The notes beneath the pieces were generated by a model. The model was not told the origin of the DNA, ran no database searches, and saw nothing but the letters and a program-made list of their open reading frames with translations. This document shows, in pieces, positions 21,146 to 27,543 of a stretch of 27,543 bases of DNA; positions within the stretch are counted from its first letter, which is position 1, and each line of letters opens with the position of its first letter. The position numbers and the translations under genes were made by a program. The DNA comes from JAVBNW01 sp031551255. GTDB lineage: Bacteria > Bacillota > Clostridia > Christensenellales > UBA1750. The stretch spans positions 1 to 27,543 of the forward strand of contig JAVBNW010000121.1 in assembly GCA_031551255.1 (NCBI GenBank). The letters run 5' to 3'.

Positions 21146-21934
21146 TTACACGCCTAAGGCAAAGTCGACAACTCTGTCGACAAAACGTCTTTTCGTTTGC
21201 GAAAAATCTTCCTTTCCCCATTGCCACGGGCCTTGATCGGGCGAGATAGGGTGTTTATCCGATACAATCAATATGGAAACGGCCGGTATGTCATAAAACC
21301 GGCAAACCGACAACAAGGCCGAAGATTCCATGTCGACGCCCACACAGCCCATTTTTCTCCACATCGCCTCTTTTACAAACGTCTGCCTATACACCGCGTC
21401 CGTCGTAACCGTCGCGTTTGTACAAACGGGAGAAGCGTCTTCCAAACAATGTACAGCTTGTTGAAAAAACGACCGATCGGGATAGGAATACTCATGATCT
21501 GTAAAATAATGGCGGGAAGTGCCTTCCTCACTCAATATCTTATCAGGTATGATCACGTTTCCGACGTCAATACCCTGTGAAAAGCCCCCGCACATTCCGG
21601 CTATGATGATGCGCTTAACGCCCAAAGCGAGCAATGTTTCGAGGGTTTCTACGGCGGCGGGCGCTCCATAGCCTCCGCGGGTAAAGCATACGGAAGGGTA
21701 ATCGCATAAAGATATGCACTTTGGCGAATCCAAAAAACAGGGTAATTTCTCAACCAACACATCAGCCTGGCGCGTCTCTTCGATATAACGCATAGCCATC
21801 CCAATTTCAAACATTACGCAGGTCTCCGGCAACACGATGTCGGTATTCGCGCCGTGCGAGCTTTTGATCATCCTTTGGGCGGTAATCACCGGCGCCGTAT
21901 CGTCGTTGGGCAATCGCCATTTCAAAGCAAACAC
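21146..21934 (-). CDS. Nucleoside phosphorylase (PNP/UDP family)
   Basis: A 262-aa cytoplasmic enzyme of the PNP_UDP_1 family, predicted to cleave nucleosides with phosphate to a base and ribose-1-phosphate. Family marks are VLPETCVMFEIG near the N-terminus, the phosphate/ribose region RIIIAGMCGGFSQGIDVGNV, and the ribose-binding GVDMESSALLSV, followed by VSILIVSDKH. It could be a purine or uridine phosphorylase; the divergent purine permease favours purines. The start is uncertain. GTG at 21934 touches the AGGAAG motif, whereas TTG at 21925 has it at proper spacing and would shorten the protein by three residues. The codon third positions look slightly less GC-rich than those of its neighbours. 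Confidence 0.88.
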   Translation of the reverse strand: MFALKWRLPNDDTAPVITAQRMIKSSHGANTDIVLPETCVMFEIGMAMRYIEETRQADVLVEKLPCFLDSPKCISLCDYPSVCFTRGGYGAPAAVETLETLLALGVKRIIIAGMCGGFSQGIDVGNVIIPDKILSEEGTSRHYFTDHEYSYPDRSFFQQAVHCLEDASPVCTNATVTTDAVYRQTFVKEAMWRKMGCVGVDMESSALLSVCRFYDIPAVSILIVSDKHPISPDQGPWQWGKEDFSQTKRRFVDRVVDFALGV

Positions 21935-21967
21935 TTCCTAACTAGCATCATAAATCGCCTCTCTAAA

Positions 21968-21995
21968 AGTATAGCATCAAATGAAAAGCGAACAA
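21968..21995 (-). promoter_or_regulatory. Promoter of the nucleoside phosphorylase gene
   Basis: On the minus strand, TTGTTC (21990-21995) and TATACT (21968-21973) are 16 nt apart, about 35 nt upstream of the start codon. Confidence 0.5.
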
Positions 21996-22002
21996 GCGGA
22001 GG

Positions 22003-22062
22003 GACGCCGATCCGCGCCCTTCTATAATAAATAGCCTTATCGCGCCGCGCCTTATCGGCGTC
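22003..22062. promoter_or_regulatory. Inverted and direct repeats in the divergent purine gene spacer
   Basis: GACGCCGAT (22003-22011) and ATCGGCGTC (22054-22062) form a perfect 9-bp inverted repeat. Within it, GCCTTATCG occurs twice (22034-22042, 22049-22057), 15 bp apart. It lies between the promoters of the nucleoside phosphorylase and the permease, so it may hold operators for a common regulator. No purine riboswitch or PurBox is seen. Confidence 0.4.
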
Positions 22063-22104
22063 TCTCTTGTTGTAACTTTTTTTGCCGTTTCGATGATCCC
22101 CTCA

Positions 22105-22133
22105 TTGACCCGCCACCTGCGCCCTGCTATGAT
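22105..22133 (+). promoter_or_regulatory. Promoter of the NCS2 permease gene
   Basis: TTGACC (22105-22110) and TATGAT (22128-22133) have an ideal 17-nt spacer, giving a leader of about 45 nt before the ATG at 22187. Confidence 0.75.
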
Positions 22134-22186
22134 CAGTTTGTCGTTTCTTATACACAGGCGGCACGATACGGAAGGGGAGGACACAC

Positions 22187-23569
22187 ATGGAACGCTTTTT
22201 CCACCTCAAGGCGAGCAACACCAATGTGCGCACCGAGATCATCGCGGGCTTGACCACCTTCTTCACCATGGCCTACATCATCTTCGTCAACCCCAACATG
22301 CTGGCATTGACGGGCATGAACGAGAGCGGCGTGTTCGTCGCCACCGTGCTTGCGTCGGTGATCGGCACGCTGATCATGGGCCTGGTGGCCAACGTGCCCT
22401 ACGCTACCGCGCCCGGCATGGGCCTGAACGCGTTTTTCACCTTCACCGTGTGTATGATCTACGGCTTTGCGTGGCAGGAAGCGCTTGCCATGGTGTTTAT
22501 CTGCGGCATCATCAACATCGTGATCACGGTAACCAAAGTCCGCAAATCTATCATTAAGGCGATCCCGCGCTCGCTGCAGCTGGCTATTGGCGGGGGCATC
22601 GGGTTGTTCATCGCGTACATCGGCATCAAAAACGGCGGGCTTTTGCAGTTTACCGCCACCGCCGAGGGGCTCACCTCCGGCGCGACCGCGGTTCCCTCCC
22701 TGGTCGTCTTCAATACCCCCGGCCCGATTTTGATGCTGATCGGCTTGGTTCTCACGGTGATCCTGATGGTGCTCAAGGTCAAAGGATCGCTGTTCATCGG
22801 CATCATCGCCACCACCATCATCGGCATCCCGATGGGGGTCACGCAAATCCCCGAAAAGCTGTTCGATCTTTCCGCGCTGAGCGGCTTTGGCGAGGTAAGC
22901 TTCGCGTTCTTCGGCAAAACGGGCATTGTATCGCTGTTTAGCCAGGCCAACCTGATACCGATCGTGCTGATCACGATCTTCTCCTTCAGCCTGTCCGATA
23001 CGTTCGATACCATCGGCACCTTCATCGGAACGGGCAGAAAATCCGGCATCTTCGACGAGGCGGACGAAAGGGCGCTGGAGGAGAGCAAGGGCTTTAAATC
23101 CCGCATGGACAAGGCCTTGTTCGCCGACTCGGTTGCGACAAGCATCGGCGCGCTACTGGGCACATCCAACACCACCACCTATGTCGAGAGCGCGGCGGGC
23201 ATCGGCGTGGGCGGGCGAACGGGCCTTACCAGCGTGGTAGTCGCCGTGCTGTTCCTGCTGTGCCTTCCGTTTGCCTCGGTCTTCAAAATCGTGCCCGCGG
23301 AGGCCACCGCGCCTGCGCTGGTGGTCGTGGGCATCCTGATGATGGAGAGCTTTGCGGACATCAACTGGAAAGAGCTCGAGGAGACGATCCCCGCGTTCTT
23401 TACGGTGCTCGTCATGGCGTTTGCGTACAACATCTCCTACGGCATCGCGGCGGGCTTCTTGTTTTACTGCCTCATCAAAATCGTGCGCGGCAAGGCGAAG
23501 GAAGTCCACCCCATTCTGTACGGTGCTACGGTTTTGTTCCTGCTCAACTTCGTATTGCAGGTTTTCTAG
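22187..23569 (+). CDS. NCS2-family purine permease (AzgA/PbuG-type)
   Basis: A 460-aa integral membrane transporter predicted to import purine bases (guanine, hypoxanthine or adenine) with protons. It has the AzgA-like signature of the subfamily: the N-terminal KASNTNVRTEIIAGLTTFFT, the stretch VNPNMLA, then ANVPYATAPGMGLNAFFTFT and, near the middle, FSLSDTFDTIGTFIGTG. GTSNTTTYVESAAGIGVGGRTG, the substrate-site segment, is complete (about residues 325-346). About 12-14 transmembrane segments are expected. GGGGAGG lies about 8 nt before the ATG. It is divergent from the nucleoside phosphorylase, completing a plausible purine salvage unit, and ends at a strong terminator. Confidence 0.94.
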   Translation: MERFFHLKASNTNVRTEIIAGLTTFFTMAYIIFVNPNMLALTGMNESGVFVATVLASVIGTLIMGLVANVPYATAPGMGLNAFFTFTVCMIYGFAWQEALAMVFICGIINIVITVTKVRKSIIKAIPRSLQLAIGGGIGLFIAYIGIKNGGLLQFTATAEGLTSGATAVPSLVVFNTPGPILMLIGLVLTVILMVLKVKGSLFIGIIATTIIGIPMGVTQIPEKLFDLSALSGFGEVSFAFFGKTGIVSLFSQANLIPIVLITIFSFSLSDTFDTIGTFIGTGRKSGIFDEADERALEESKGFKSRMDKALFADSVATSIGALLGTSNTTTYVESAAGIGVGGRTGLTSVVVAVLFLLCLPFASVFKIVPAEATAPALVVVGILMMESFADINWKELEETIPAFFTVLVMAFAYNISYGIAAGFLFYCLIKIVRGKAKEVHPILYGATVLFLLNFVLQVF

Positions 23570-23588
23570 GTTGTCCTTAACCGGGTGC

Positions 23589-23625
23589 AAAAAAAAGGCC
23601 GCTGCGGATTGCAGCGGCCTTTTTT
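23589..23625. terminator. Bidirectional terminator between permease and DUF1292 genes
   Basis: GGCCGCTGC (23597-23605) pairs perfectly with GCAGCGGCC (23611-23619), with eight A before it and six T after it. It can serve the two convergent genes. Confidence 0.92.
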
Positions 23626-23642
23626 ATTCAATCCGGAAAAAC

Positions 23643-24080
23643 CTATTGGTCTTTATTCTCGTCGTCTTCCTCGTCCTCTTCGTCTTCATCCTCGTCGTAC
23701 TCGTCGTCCGCGTCGAAATCCCCTTCGAAGCGCGTGCGCACGATTTCGATCAGGGCATCGGCGATATCATCTTCGATCGGCACAAACTCTTCCATATCGT
23801 CGCCGACCTTGAGCACCTTCATGATGTACACTTCCTGCTCGTGGCCCTCGCACTCGCCGCAGTCGTGATGATGTTCGTGGTCGTGGCCATGATCGTGGCC
23901 ATGGTCGTGGTCGTGGTCGTGATGGTGGTGCTCGCAATCCCCTTCACATTCTACCTCTTCATCGGCATCCACGAGCACGGCGTATTCCTCGCCCTGGTAA
24001 AAAAGATAATCGATCACTTCGAGATCAAAGTCATTGCCTTCCTCGTCCGTGAACGTAACCAGATCGCGATCGTCTTCCAT
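23643..24080 (-). CDS. DUF1292 family protein with His-rich insertion and acidic tail
   Basis: A 145-aa protein. The DUF1292 (YrzB/UPF0473-like) body is recognisable in LVTFTDEEGNDFDLEVIDYLFYQGEEYAVLV and, after an insertion, QEVYIMKVLKVGDDMEEFVPIEDDIADAL. At about residues 46-82 the domain is interrupted by a His/Asp/Cys segment with about 16 His, in repeats such as HDHDHDHGHDHGH, and three Cys (CE, CGECEGH). This is a likely zinc, nickel or copper binding site. The C-terminal 25 residues are almost only Asp/Glu. The body's function is unknown in general. GAGG lies before the ATG with a sigma-A type promoter upstream. Confidence 0.88.
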   Translation of the reverse strand: MEDDRDLVTFTDEEGNDFDLEVIDYLFYQGEEYAVLVDADEEVECEGDCEHHHHDHDHDHGHDHGHDHEHHHDCGECEGHEQEVYIMKVLKVGDDMEEFVPIEDDIADALIEIVRTRFEGDFDADDEYDEDEDEEDEEDDENKDQ

Positions 24081-24112
24081 AAAAGCACCTCATTTCGTCC
24101 TTCCATGCGGTT

Positions 24113-24141
24113 ATTTTACCCCATCTCGCCCCGCAGTGCAA
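24113..24141 (-). promoter_or_regulatory. Promoter of the DUF1292 gene, adjoining the repeat composite
   Basis: On the minus strand, TTGCAC (24136-24141) and TAAAAT (24113-24118) are 17 nt apart. The repeat composite starts at 24144. The bases CGCAGTGCAA (24132-24141) are also the outward mirror of the element end TTGCACTGCG (24151-24160), so the -35 box looks like part of a repeat end. Confidence 0.65.
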
Positions 24142-24143
24142 CA

Positions 24144-24418
24144 CGTCGGTTTGCACTGCGCTCCGAAATCTCACCATGCTGCGGCATAGTGGAATTTTTT
24201 ATGCTCTGTGGCCTCCTTTCTTCCCTAAAAGCGCTGCGACGCTTTTAAGGAATGGGCTACGACGAGGTAGAACGCACACCCCCGTATCCTACCCTGTCGT
24301 TCCACTTAATCCTCAAAATCGCCGCAGTGATTTTGAGGAAGAGGAGGTTTCACGTAGCGCCAATTCCCGCGAAACACCGCAGTGTTTCACGGGAATAGAG
24401 CGCAGTGCAAACCGACGA
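24144..24418. repeat. Composite palindromic repeat 3: inverted unit + core + direct unit
   Basis: Same family as 3232-3692. The left unit (24144-24273) is inverted, with hairpin B CACCATGC (24172-24179)/GCATAGTG (24184-24191) and loop TGCG (the reverse complement of CGCA), and hairpin A TAAAAGCG/CGCTTTTA near 24226-24248. A 25-bp core follows. The right unit (24299-24418) has hairpin A CCTCAAAATC (24311-24320)/GATTTTGAGG (24329-24338) and a 15-bp hairpin B (24363-24377/24382-24396, one mismatch, loop CGCA). It ends GCGCAGTGCAAACCGACGA. It fills most of the 24081-24450 gap between the divergent DUF1292 and lipoprotein genes. Confidence 0.8.
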
Positions 24419-24450
24419 AGGGCACTTTTCCCGGGCGAAGATCGTCAACC

Positions 24451-26694
24451 ATGCGGAAGAAGGTGTTTCCGTTGAATCCAGTAAAGAAGAGCGCCCCCTG
24501 CCGGGCAGCGCTGTGCCTGGCTTTGGCGCTGATGCTGTGCGGCTGCATGGGCGACGGCAACGACGCCAAATCCGCAGAGCAGTTAAGCGCCTCGCCATCC
24601 GCATCGGCCTCCGCATCCGAGCCGGGGCGGGAAGACGGCACGTGGGCGGTCATCGCCAAGGAGTTTTTAAGCCTGCGCACTCGGCCGGACCCTTCGGCCG
24701 ATCGCATCAAAAAACTAGCGCCCGGCGCGCTGGTGCGCATACTTGGCGAGGAAGGAGATTTTGCCTTCGTCGAAGAAATCGCCACCGGCGAAACCGGCTA
24801 TGCGATGCGCAAGTATCTCTTTGGCCTGCCCTCCGATTTTGCCGCCCCTACCCCTGTGCCGCCGCGCCAGCCCGGGCGGTACCGCGTAGAGGCCGAGGAG
24901 TTTTTGAGCCTGCGCGCCTCGCCGGATACCAAGGCCGATCGCCTTGCCGTGCTCGACCCGGGCGCGGAGGTCGAAGTCCTTCTTTTTGAGGGCAGCTTTG
25001 CGCGAGCAAAGGATCTAGCCTCCGGCCTTGAGGGGTATGTGCTGGCATCTTATCTAATCCCCGTAGAGGAATCATCTGCGCCGGCGCTTCCCCCGGCCGG
25101 GGTATACACGGCCCCGGGCGATGTGTACTACGTCATCGCCGAGCAGTTCTTAAGCTTGCGCGTCGATCCCGACGCGTCCTCCGAGCGCGTCGCAAAGCTT
25201 CCGCGCGGCGAGCGGGTGAGCATCCTTGGCAAAGAAGGGGATTTTGCCCTCGTCGAAATGGAGGCCACCGGCGAACGAGGCTACGTGCTCAGCCGCCTTC
25301 TGGCGGACGAGGCCACCTACGCGGCGCTGCCGAAAAGCGAAAGCCCCGACGCACGGTTTGTGGATGCGATGGAGTACCTGACGCTGCGCGAGGCCCCTAG
25401 CACCGCCGCGCCAGCCGTCGCAACATTACCCCGCGGCGAGAGCGTAACCGTTGTGCGGCGCGAAGGCGACTTTGCCTTTATCACTGTAGATTCCAGCGGA
25501 CAAAAGGGCTATGTGCTGGACGGTTACCTGTCCGCATCCCGCCCGGCCGCGCAAACGAGCGATCTTTACACCGTGCTGGCCGACGAATTCATCAGCCTAC
25601 GCAAAGACGCAAGCTCCGCTTCGGAACGCATCGCGCAAATCCCCGCGGGCGCACAGGTGAAAGTGCTGGCCTTTGACGGGGCATTCGCCCAGGTAGAATC
25701 GGGGGGCGAGCGCGGCTACGTGCTTTCGGGCTATGTAGCGCCCGCCGACAAGGCCGCGCATATGAAAAGCCTCGCCATCGTCAAACCTACGGCCGGCTAT
25801 GCACCGCATAAAGTCGGCGAGGATCTCGCCGCGCTAGCCGCGCAATATCCCGGCAAGATGCGCATCGCGTCGGCGGGAAAGTCCCTGGGCGGCAGGGACA
25901 TTCCCGTGGCGCTGCTGGGCAGCCCTTCGGCCTCGAGGCACATCCTCATTCAGGCGGGCATCCACGGTCGCGAACATATGACCGCACTGCTCGCCGTAGC
26001 GCAGATCGAGGACATGCTGGCCAGGCCGGATGCCACCCGCGGCGGAAAGACCTACGCGCAGTTGCTCGATGAAGTGTGCTTTCACATTCTACCCATGGTA
26101 AACCCCGACGGCGCGGCCATCAGTCAGAGCGCAAAGGCGACGCCCGCGCTTACCGCCATCTACCAGAGCGACGTAGCGACGGGCCGCTTTACCGGCTCGA
26201 TTGAAAGCTACCTGCGCGGATGGAAGGCCAACGCCGCGGGCGTGGATATCAACCGCAATTTCAACGCCGGGTGGGCGAATCTCAACAGCGCGCCGGGGCC
26301 GTCCGCCAGCCACTATAAGGGCGAGACGGCGCACGACCAGCCTGAAACCCGCGCGCTGGCGGACTATACCAAGCGCTACGATTTCGACGCGACGCTCAGC
26401 TACCACGCCTACGGCAGCATGCTATACTGGGAGTATGGCTCGGACCAGAGCGTCCTTGATGCATCCCGCTCGCTGGCCCGCGCCGTGCGCGCGGTGACCC
26501 GCTACCCTCTCGCGGGTTCCGGCGGCGTGGATGCGGGTGGGTATAAGGATTGGGCGATGGAGATGCGCTCCATCCCCTCGCTCACCATCGAAGTCGGCAC
26601 GCGCGAGTGCCCGCTGCCCCTGGATGAGTTTTATTCCATCTGGGAACGCAACCGCGACGTGCTGCCCGCCGTCGCGCTGTGGGTTCTGGAGTAG
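24451..26694 (+). CDS. Lipoprotein with five SH3b domains and an M14 zinc carboxypeptidase domain
   Basis: A 747-aa cell-envelope enzyme predicted to trim peptidoglycan peptides (gamma-D-glutamyl-diaminoacid-type M14 peptidase). The lipoprotein signal ends in LMLCGC, with Cys32 as the lipidated residue, followed by a Ser/Ala-rich linker. Five SH3b repeats begin at about residues 65, 144, 226, 302 and 373, each with an F/Y-L/I-S/T-LR start and a GYVL-type end; they would hold the cell wall. The M14 domain (about 437-747) has zinc ligands His505 and Glu508 (IHGREH), Arg in NRNFN, His652 (SYHAYG) and catalytic Glu714 (TIEVGTRE). All are present. The start at 24451 is preferred over the 24382 extension, which translates the repeat. 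The ribosome site is weak (GAAG). No clear promoter is seen after the repeat. Confidence 0.92.
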   Translation: MRKKVFPLNPVKKSAPCRAALCLALALMLCGCMGDGNDAKSAEQLSASPSASASASEPGREDGTWAVIAKEFLSLRTRPDPSADRIKKLAPGALVRILGEEGDFAFVEEIATGETGYAMRKYLFGLPSDFAAPTPVPPRQPGRYRVEAEEFLSLRASPDTKADRLAVLDPGAEVEVLLFEGSFARAKDLASGLEGYVLASYLIPVEESSAPALPPAGVYTAPGDVYYVIAEQFLSLRVDPDASSERVAKLPRGERVSILGKEGDFALVEMEATGERGYVLSRLLADEATYAALPKSESPDARFVDAMEYLTLREAPSTAAPAVATLPRGESVTVVRREGDFAFITVDSSGQKGYVLDGYLSASRPAAQTSDLYTVLADEFISLRKDASSASERIAQIPAGAQVKVLAFDGAFAQVESGGERGYVLSGYVAPADKAAHMKSLAIVKPTAGYAPHKVGEDLAALAAQYPGKMRIASAGKSLGGRDIPVALLGSPSASRHILIQAGIHGREHMTALLAVAQIEDMLARPDATRGGKTYAQLLDEVCFHILPMVNPDGAAISQSAKATPALTAIYQSDVATGRFTGSIESYLRGWKANAAGVDINRNFNAGWANLNSAPGPSASHYKGETAHDQPETRALADYTKRYDFDATLSYHAYGSMLYWEYGSDQSVLDASRSLARAVRAVTRYPLAGSGGVDAGGYKDWAMEMRSIPSLTIEVGTRECPLPLDEFYSIWERNRDVLPAVALWVLE

Positions 26695-26736
26695 GGCGCG
26701 CCCCTAAACCGCGATCATATACGAAAGGTGATCCGC

Positions 26737-27360
26737 ATGATCGAGATAACCAAAGTAAGCGTTTTTAACATGGACAATGCCATTCGCGGCGCGCGCAACC
26801 CGATGAACAGTTGGGACAAAATGGATAGCGGCTTTGACGAGAACGGAAACTTTGTGCTCGGCAAAAACGACTTGGCGCTGGCCGTGAAGCTATGCAGGGC
26901 GGGAAGCGACCATAGAAAGTTTATGCGCCAGATCATGCTCTGCGTGGATATTTACGCGCCGCTTTATTGGTGGAAGGAATTTGACACCTACAAAGTAGGG
27001 ACGACGGTCAACTCGACGAGCACCATGCATAAGATTCATTCAAAACCATTTACTCTCGATGATTTCAGCCATGACCAGCTCGACGATCATGGCAAAAAAG
27101 TGCTTCTCGATTTGATCGCCGTGCTTGAGGATGCACGAATTCGCTATAACGCCACGAAAGAAAAGGCGGAGTGGTATAAAATTATCCAGCTTCTGCCGAC
27201 GAGCTACCATCAACTGCGAACCTGTACGATGTCCTACGAGAACCTCGCGAACATGTACCATGCAAGAAAAGCGCACAAACTCTACGAGTGGATCGATTTC
27301 TGCAAATGGATAGAATCGCTGCCGTACGCGGATAAGCTCATCTGCTTTTCTTCAAACTAA
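26737..27360 (+). CDS. Uncharacterised protein, possible distant ThyX (FAD-dependent thymidylate synthase) relative
   Basis: A 207-aa cytoplasmic protein. A central block (YAPLYWWKEFDTYKVGTTVN followed by STSTMHKI) and a later one (PTSYHQLRTCTMSYENLANMYHARKAHKL) resemble clostridial and phage proteins that I recall as thymidylate-synthase-like. The last part recalls the ThyX end, where RT-x-x-x-S/T-Y-x-x-L precedes helices carrying Arg/His. The classical ThyX RHR-x7-S motif is not present as such, so activity is doubtful. AAAGGTG lies 6 nt before the ATG at 26737; GTG at 26728 is within that site. Alternatively this is an unrelated conserved hypothetical protein. It follows the lipoprotein by 42 nt and could share its transcript. 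Confidence 0.65.
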   Translation: MIEITKVSVFNMDNAIRGARNPMNSWDKMDSGFDENGNFVLGKNDLALAVKLCRAGSDHRKFMRQIMLCVDIYAPLYWWKEFDTYKVGTTVNSTSTMHKIHSKPFTLDDFSHDQLDDHGKKVLLDLIAVLEDARIRYNATKEKAEWYKIIQLLPTSYHQLRTCTMSYENLANMYHARKAHKLYEWIDFCKWIESLPYADKLICFSSN

Positions 27361-27385
27361 ACCCGTATATCGGCTAACCCGCTTC

Positions 27386-27433
27386 CCCCGTCGTTCATCC
27401 CCGTCGTTCATCCCCGTCGTTCATCCCCGTCGT
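27386..27433. repeat. 13-bp tandem repeat, 3.7 copies
   Basis: CCCCGTCGTTCAT is repeated exactly at 27386-27398, 27399-27411 and 27412-27424, then 9 bp more (27425-27433). It lies 25 nt after the last gene. It has no spacers and so is not a CRISPR. Confidence 0.9.
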
Positions 27434-27439
27434 ACTTCC

Positions 27440-27543
27440 ACGGCGGGGGGCTCACGGGGGGGTGGCGGACCCCCCCGGCCCGTGTGCCCCCCCGGCGGGT
27501 GGTCCCCCGGGGGGGGGCCGCCGCGGCGCGGCCCGGAGCGGCC
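27440..27543. other. Extreme G/C-run sequence at the window edge
   Basis: Long runs of G or C (up to nine) and CCGCGG-type palindromes occur, with almost no A or T and no coding frame of note. It could be a GC-rich dispersed repeat like 18297-18326 or degraded assembly at a contig end. Confidence 0.5.

Noticed and set aside
22021..22186. Purine riboswitch in the permease leader
   Set aside because: The leader after the predicted start site is only about 45 nt and lacks the conserved three-way junction pattern.
22148..22846. 232-aa His/Asp-rich minus-strand frame in the permease gene
   Set aside because: Antisense of a transmembrane gene gives typical Asp/His-rich nonsense; the permease is unambiguous.
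27386..27433. CRISPR array
   Set aside because: The 13-bp units are contiguous with no spacers and no cas genes are near.

Overview
The window reads as a chromosomal segment of a GC-rich, Gram-positive anaerobe of the Bacillota (class Clostridia). A Christensenellales-like gut lineage is a guess, not a demonstration. The grounds are strong AGGAGG-type ribosome binding sites, frequent GTG/TTG starts, sigma-A type promoters, and a gene set typical of Clostridia: a DUF1292 protein, a YoaP-type acetyltransferase, a YpsA/DUF1273 relic, an NCS2 purine permease, and an SH3b/M14 lipoprotein. No rRNA, tRNA or CRISPR array was seen. Both ends of the window fall in repetitive or very GC-rich sequence, so it may be a whole contig that broke at repeats.

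Layout. 0-3.2 kb (minus strand): an M24 peptidase, a GNAT acetyltransferase and a NYN-LOTUS-LOTUS putative RNase. 3.2-3.7 kb: a cluster of palindromic non-coding repeat units. 3.8-4.4 kb: a cysteine-rich protein (19 Cys in 185 aa) with its own terminator. 4.6-15.0 kb (plus strand): a compact, intact phage-type morphogenesis module in the order small terminase-like, large terminase, P22-like portal, scaffold, N4-gp56-type major capsid, small head protein, adaptor, tail hub/nozzle, fibre/spike, coiled-coil protein. A strong terminator closes it. I see no integrase, replication, lysis, tape-measure or phage repressor gene next to it. 15.1-16.5 kb: a frameshifted ypsA-like gene divergent from a small Xre regulator, with three matching operator-like sites between them, then a broken NUDIX gene. 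16.6-19.1 kb (minus): a UPF0145 protein, a Gfo/Idh/MocA oxidoreductase and a ThuA-like protein. 19.3-21.1 kb (plus): a polytopic membrane protein and a YoaP-type acetyltransferase. 21.1-23.6 kb: a nucleoside phosphorylase divergent from a purine permease. 23.6-27.4 kb: a His-rich DUF1292 protein (minus), a second composite repeat, a five-SH3b M14 carboxypeptidase lipoprotein and a possible distant ThyX relative.

Three non-coding repeat families stand out. (1) Roughly 115-130 bp units carry two hairpins with covarying stems and a near-invariant CGCA loop. They are arranged as back-to-back inverted pairs around a 25-30 bp core, and two of the three composites abut the -35 box of a divergent gene. 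(2) A roughly 190 bp element with TATAGTC ends occurs once upstream of the M24 gene and once, diverged, inside the phage-type operon. (3) Stem-loops with a shared GATTGCTTC/GAAGCAATC core sit a few bases after stop codons.

How the parts work together. The phage-type genes would package DNA into a short-tailed particle. The absence of lysis and integration genes, together with a resident repeat inside the operon, fits either a long-resident prophage remnant or a domesticated, gene-transfer-agent-like particle. The nucleoside phosphorylase and permease form a purine salvage pair. The Gfo/Idh and ThuA genes look like a carbohydrate catabolic pair.
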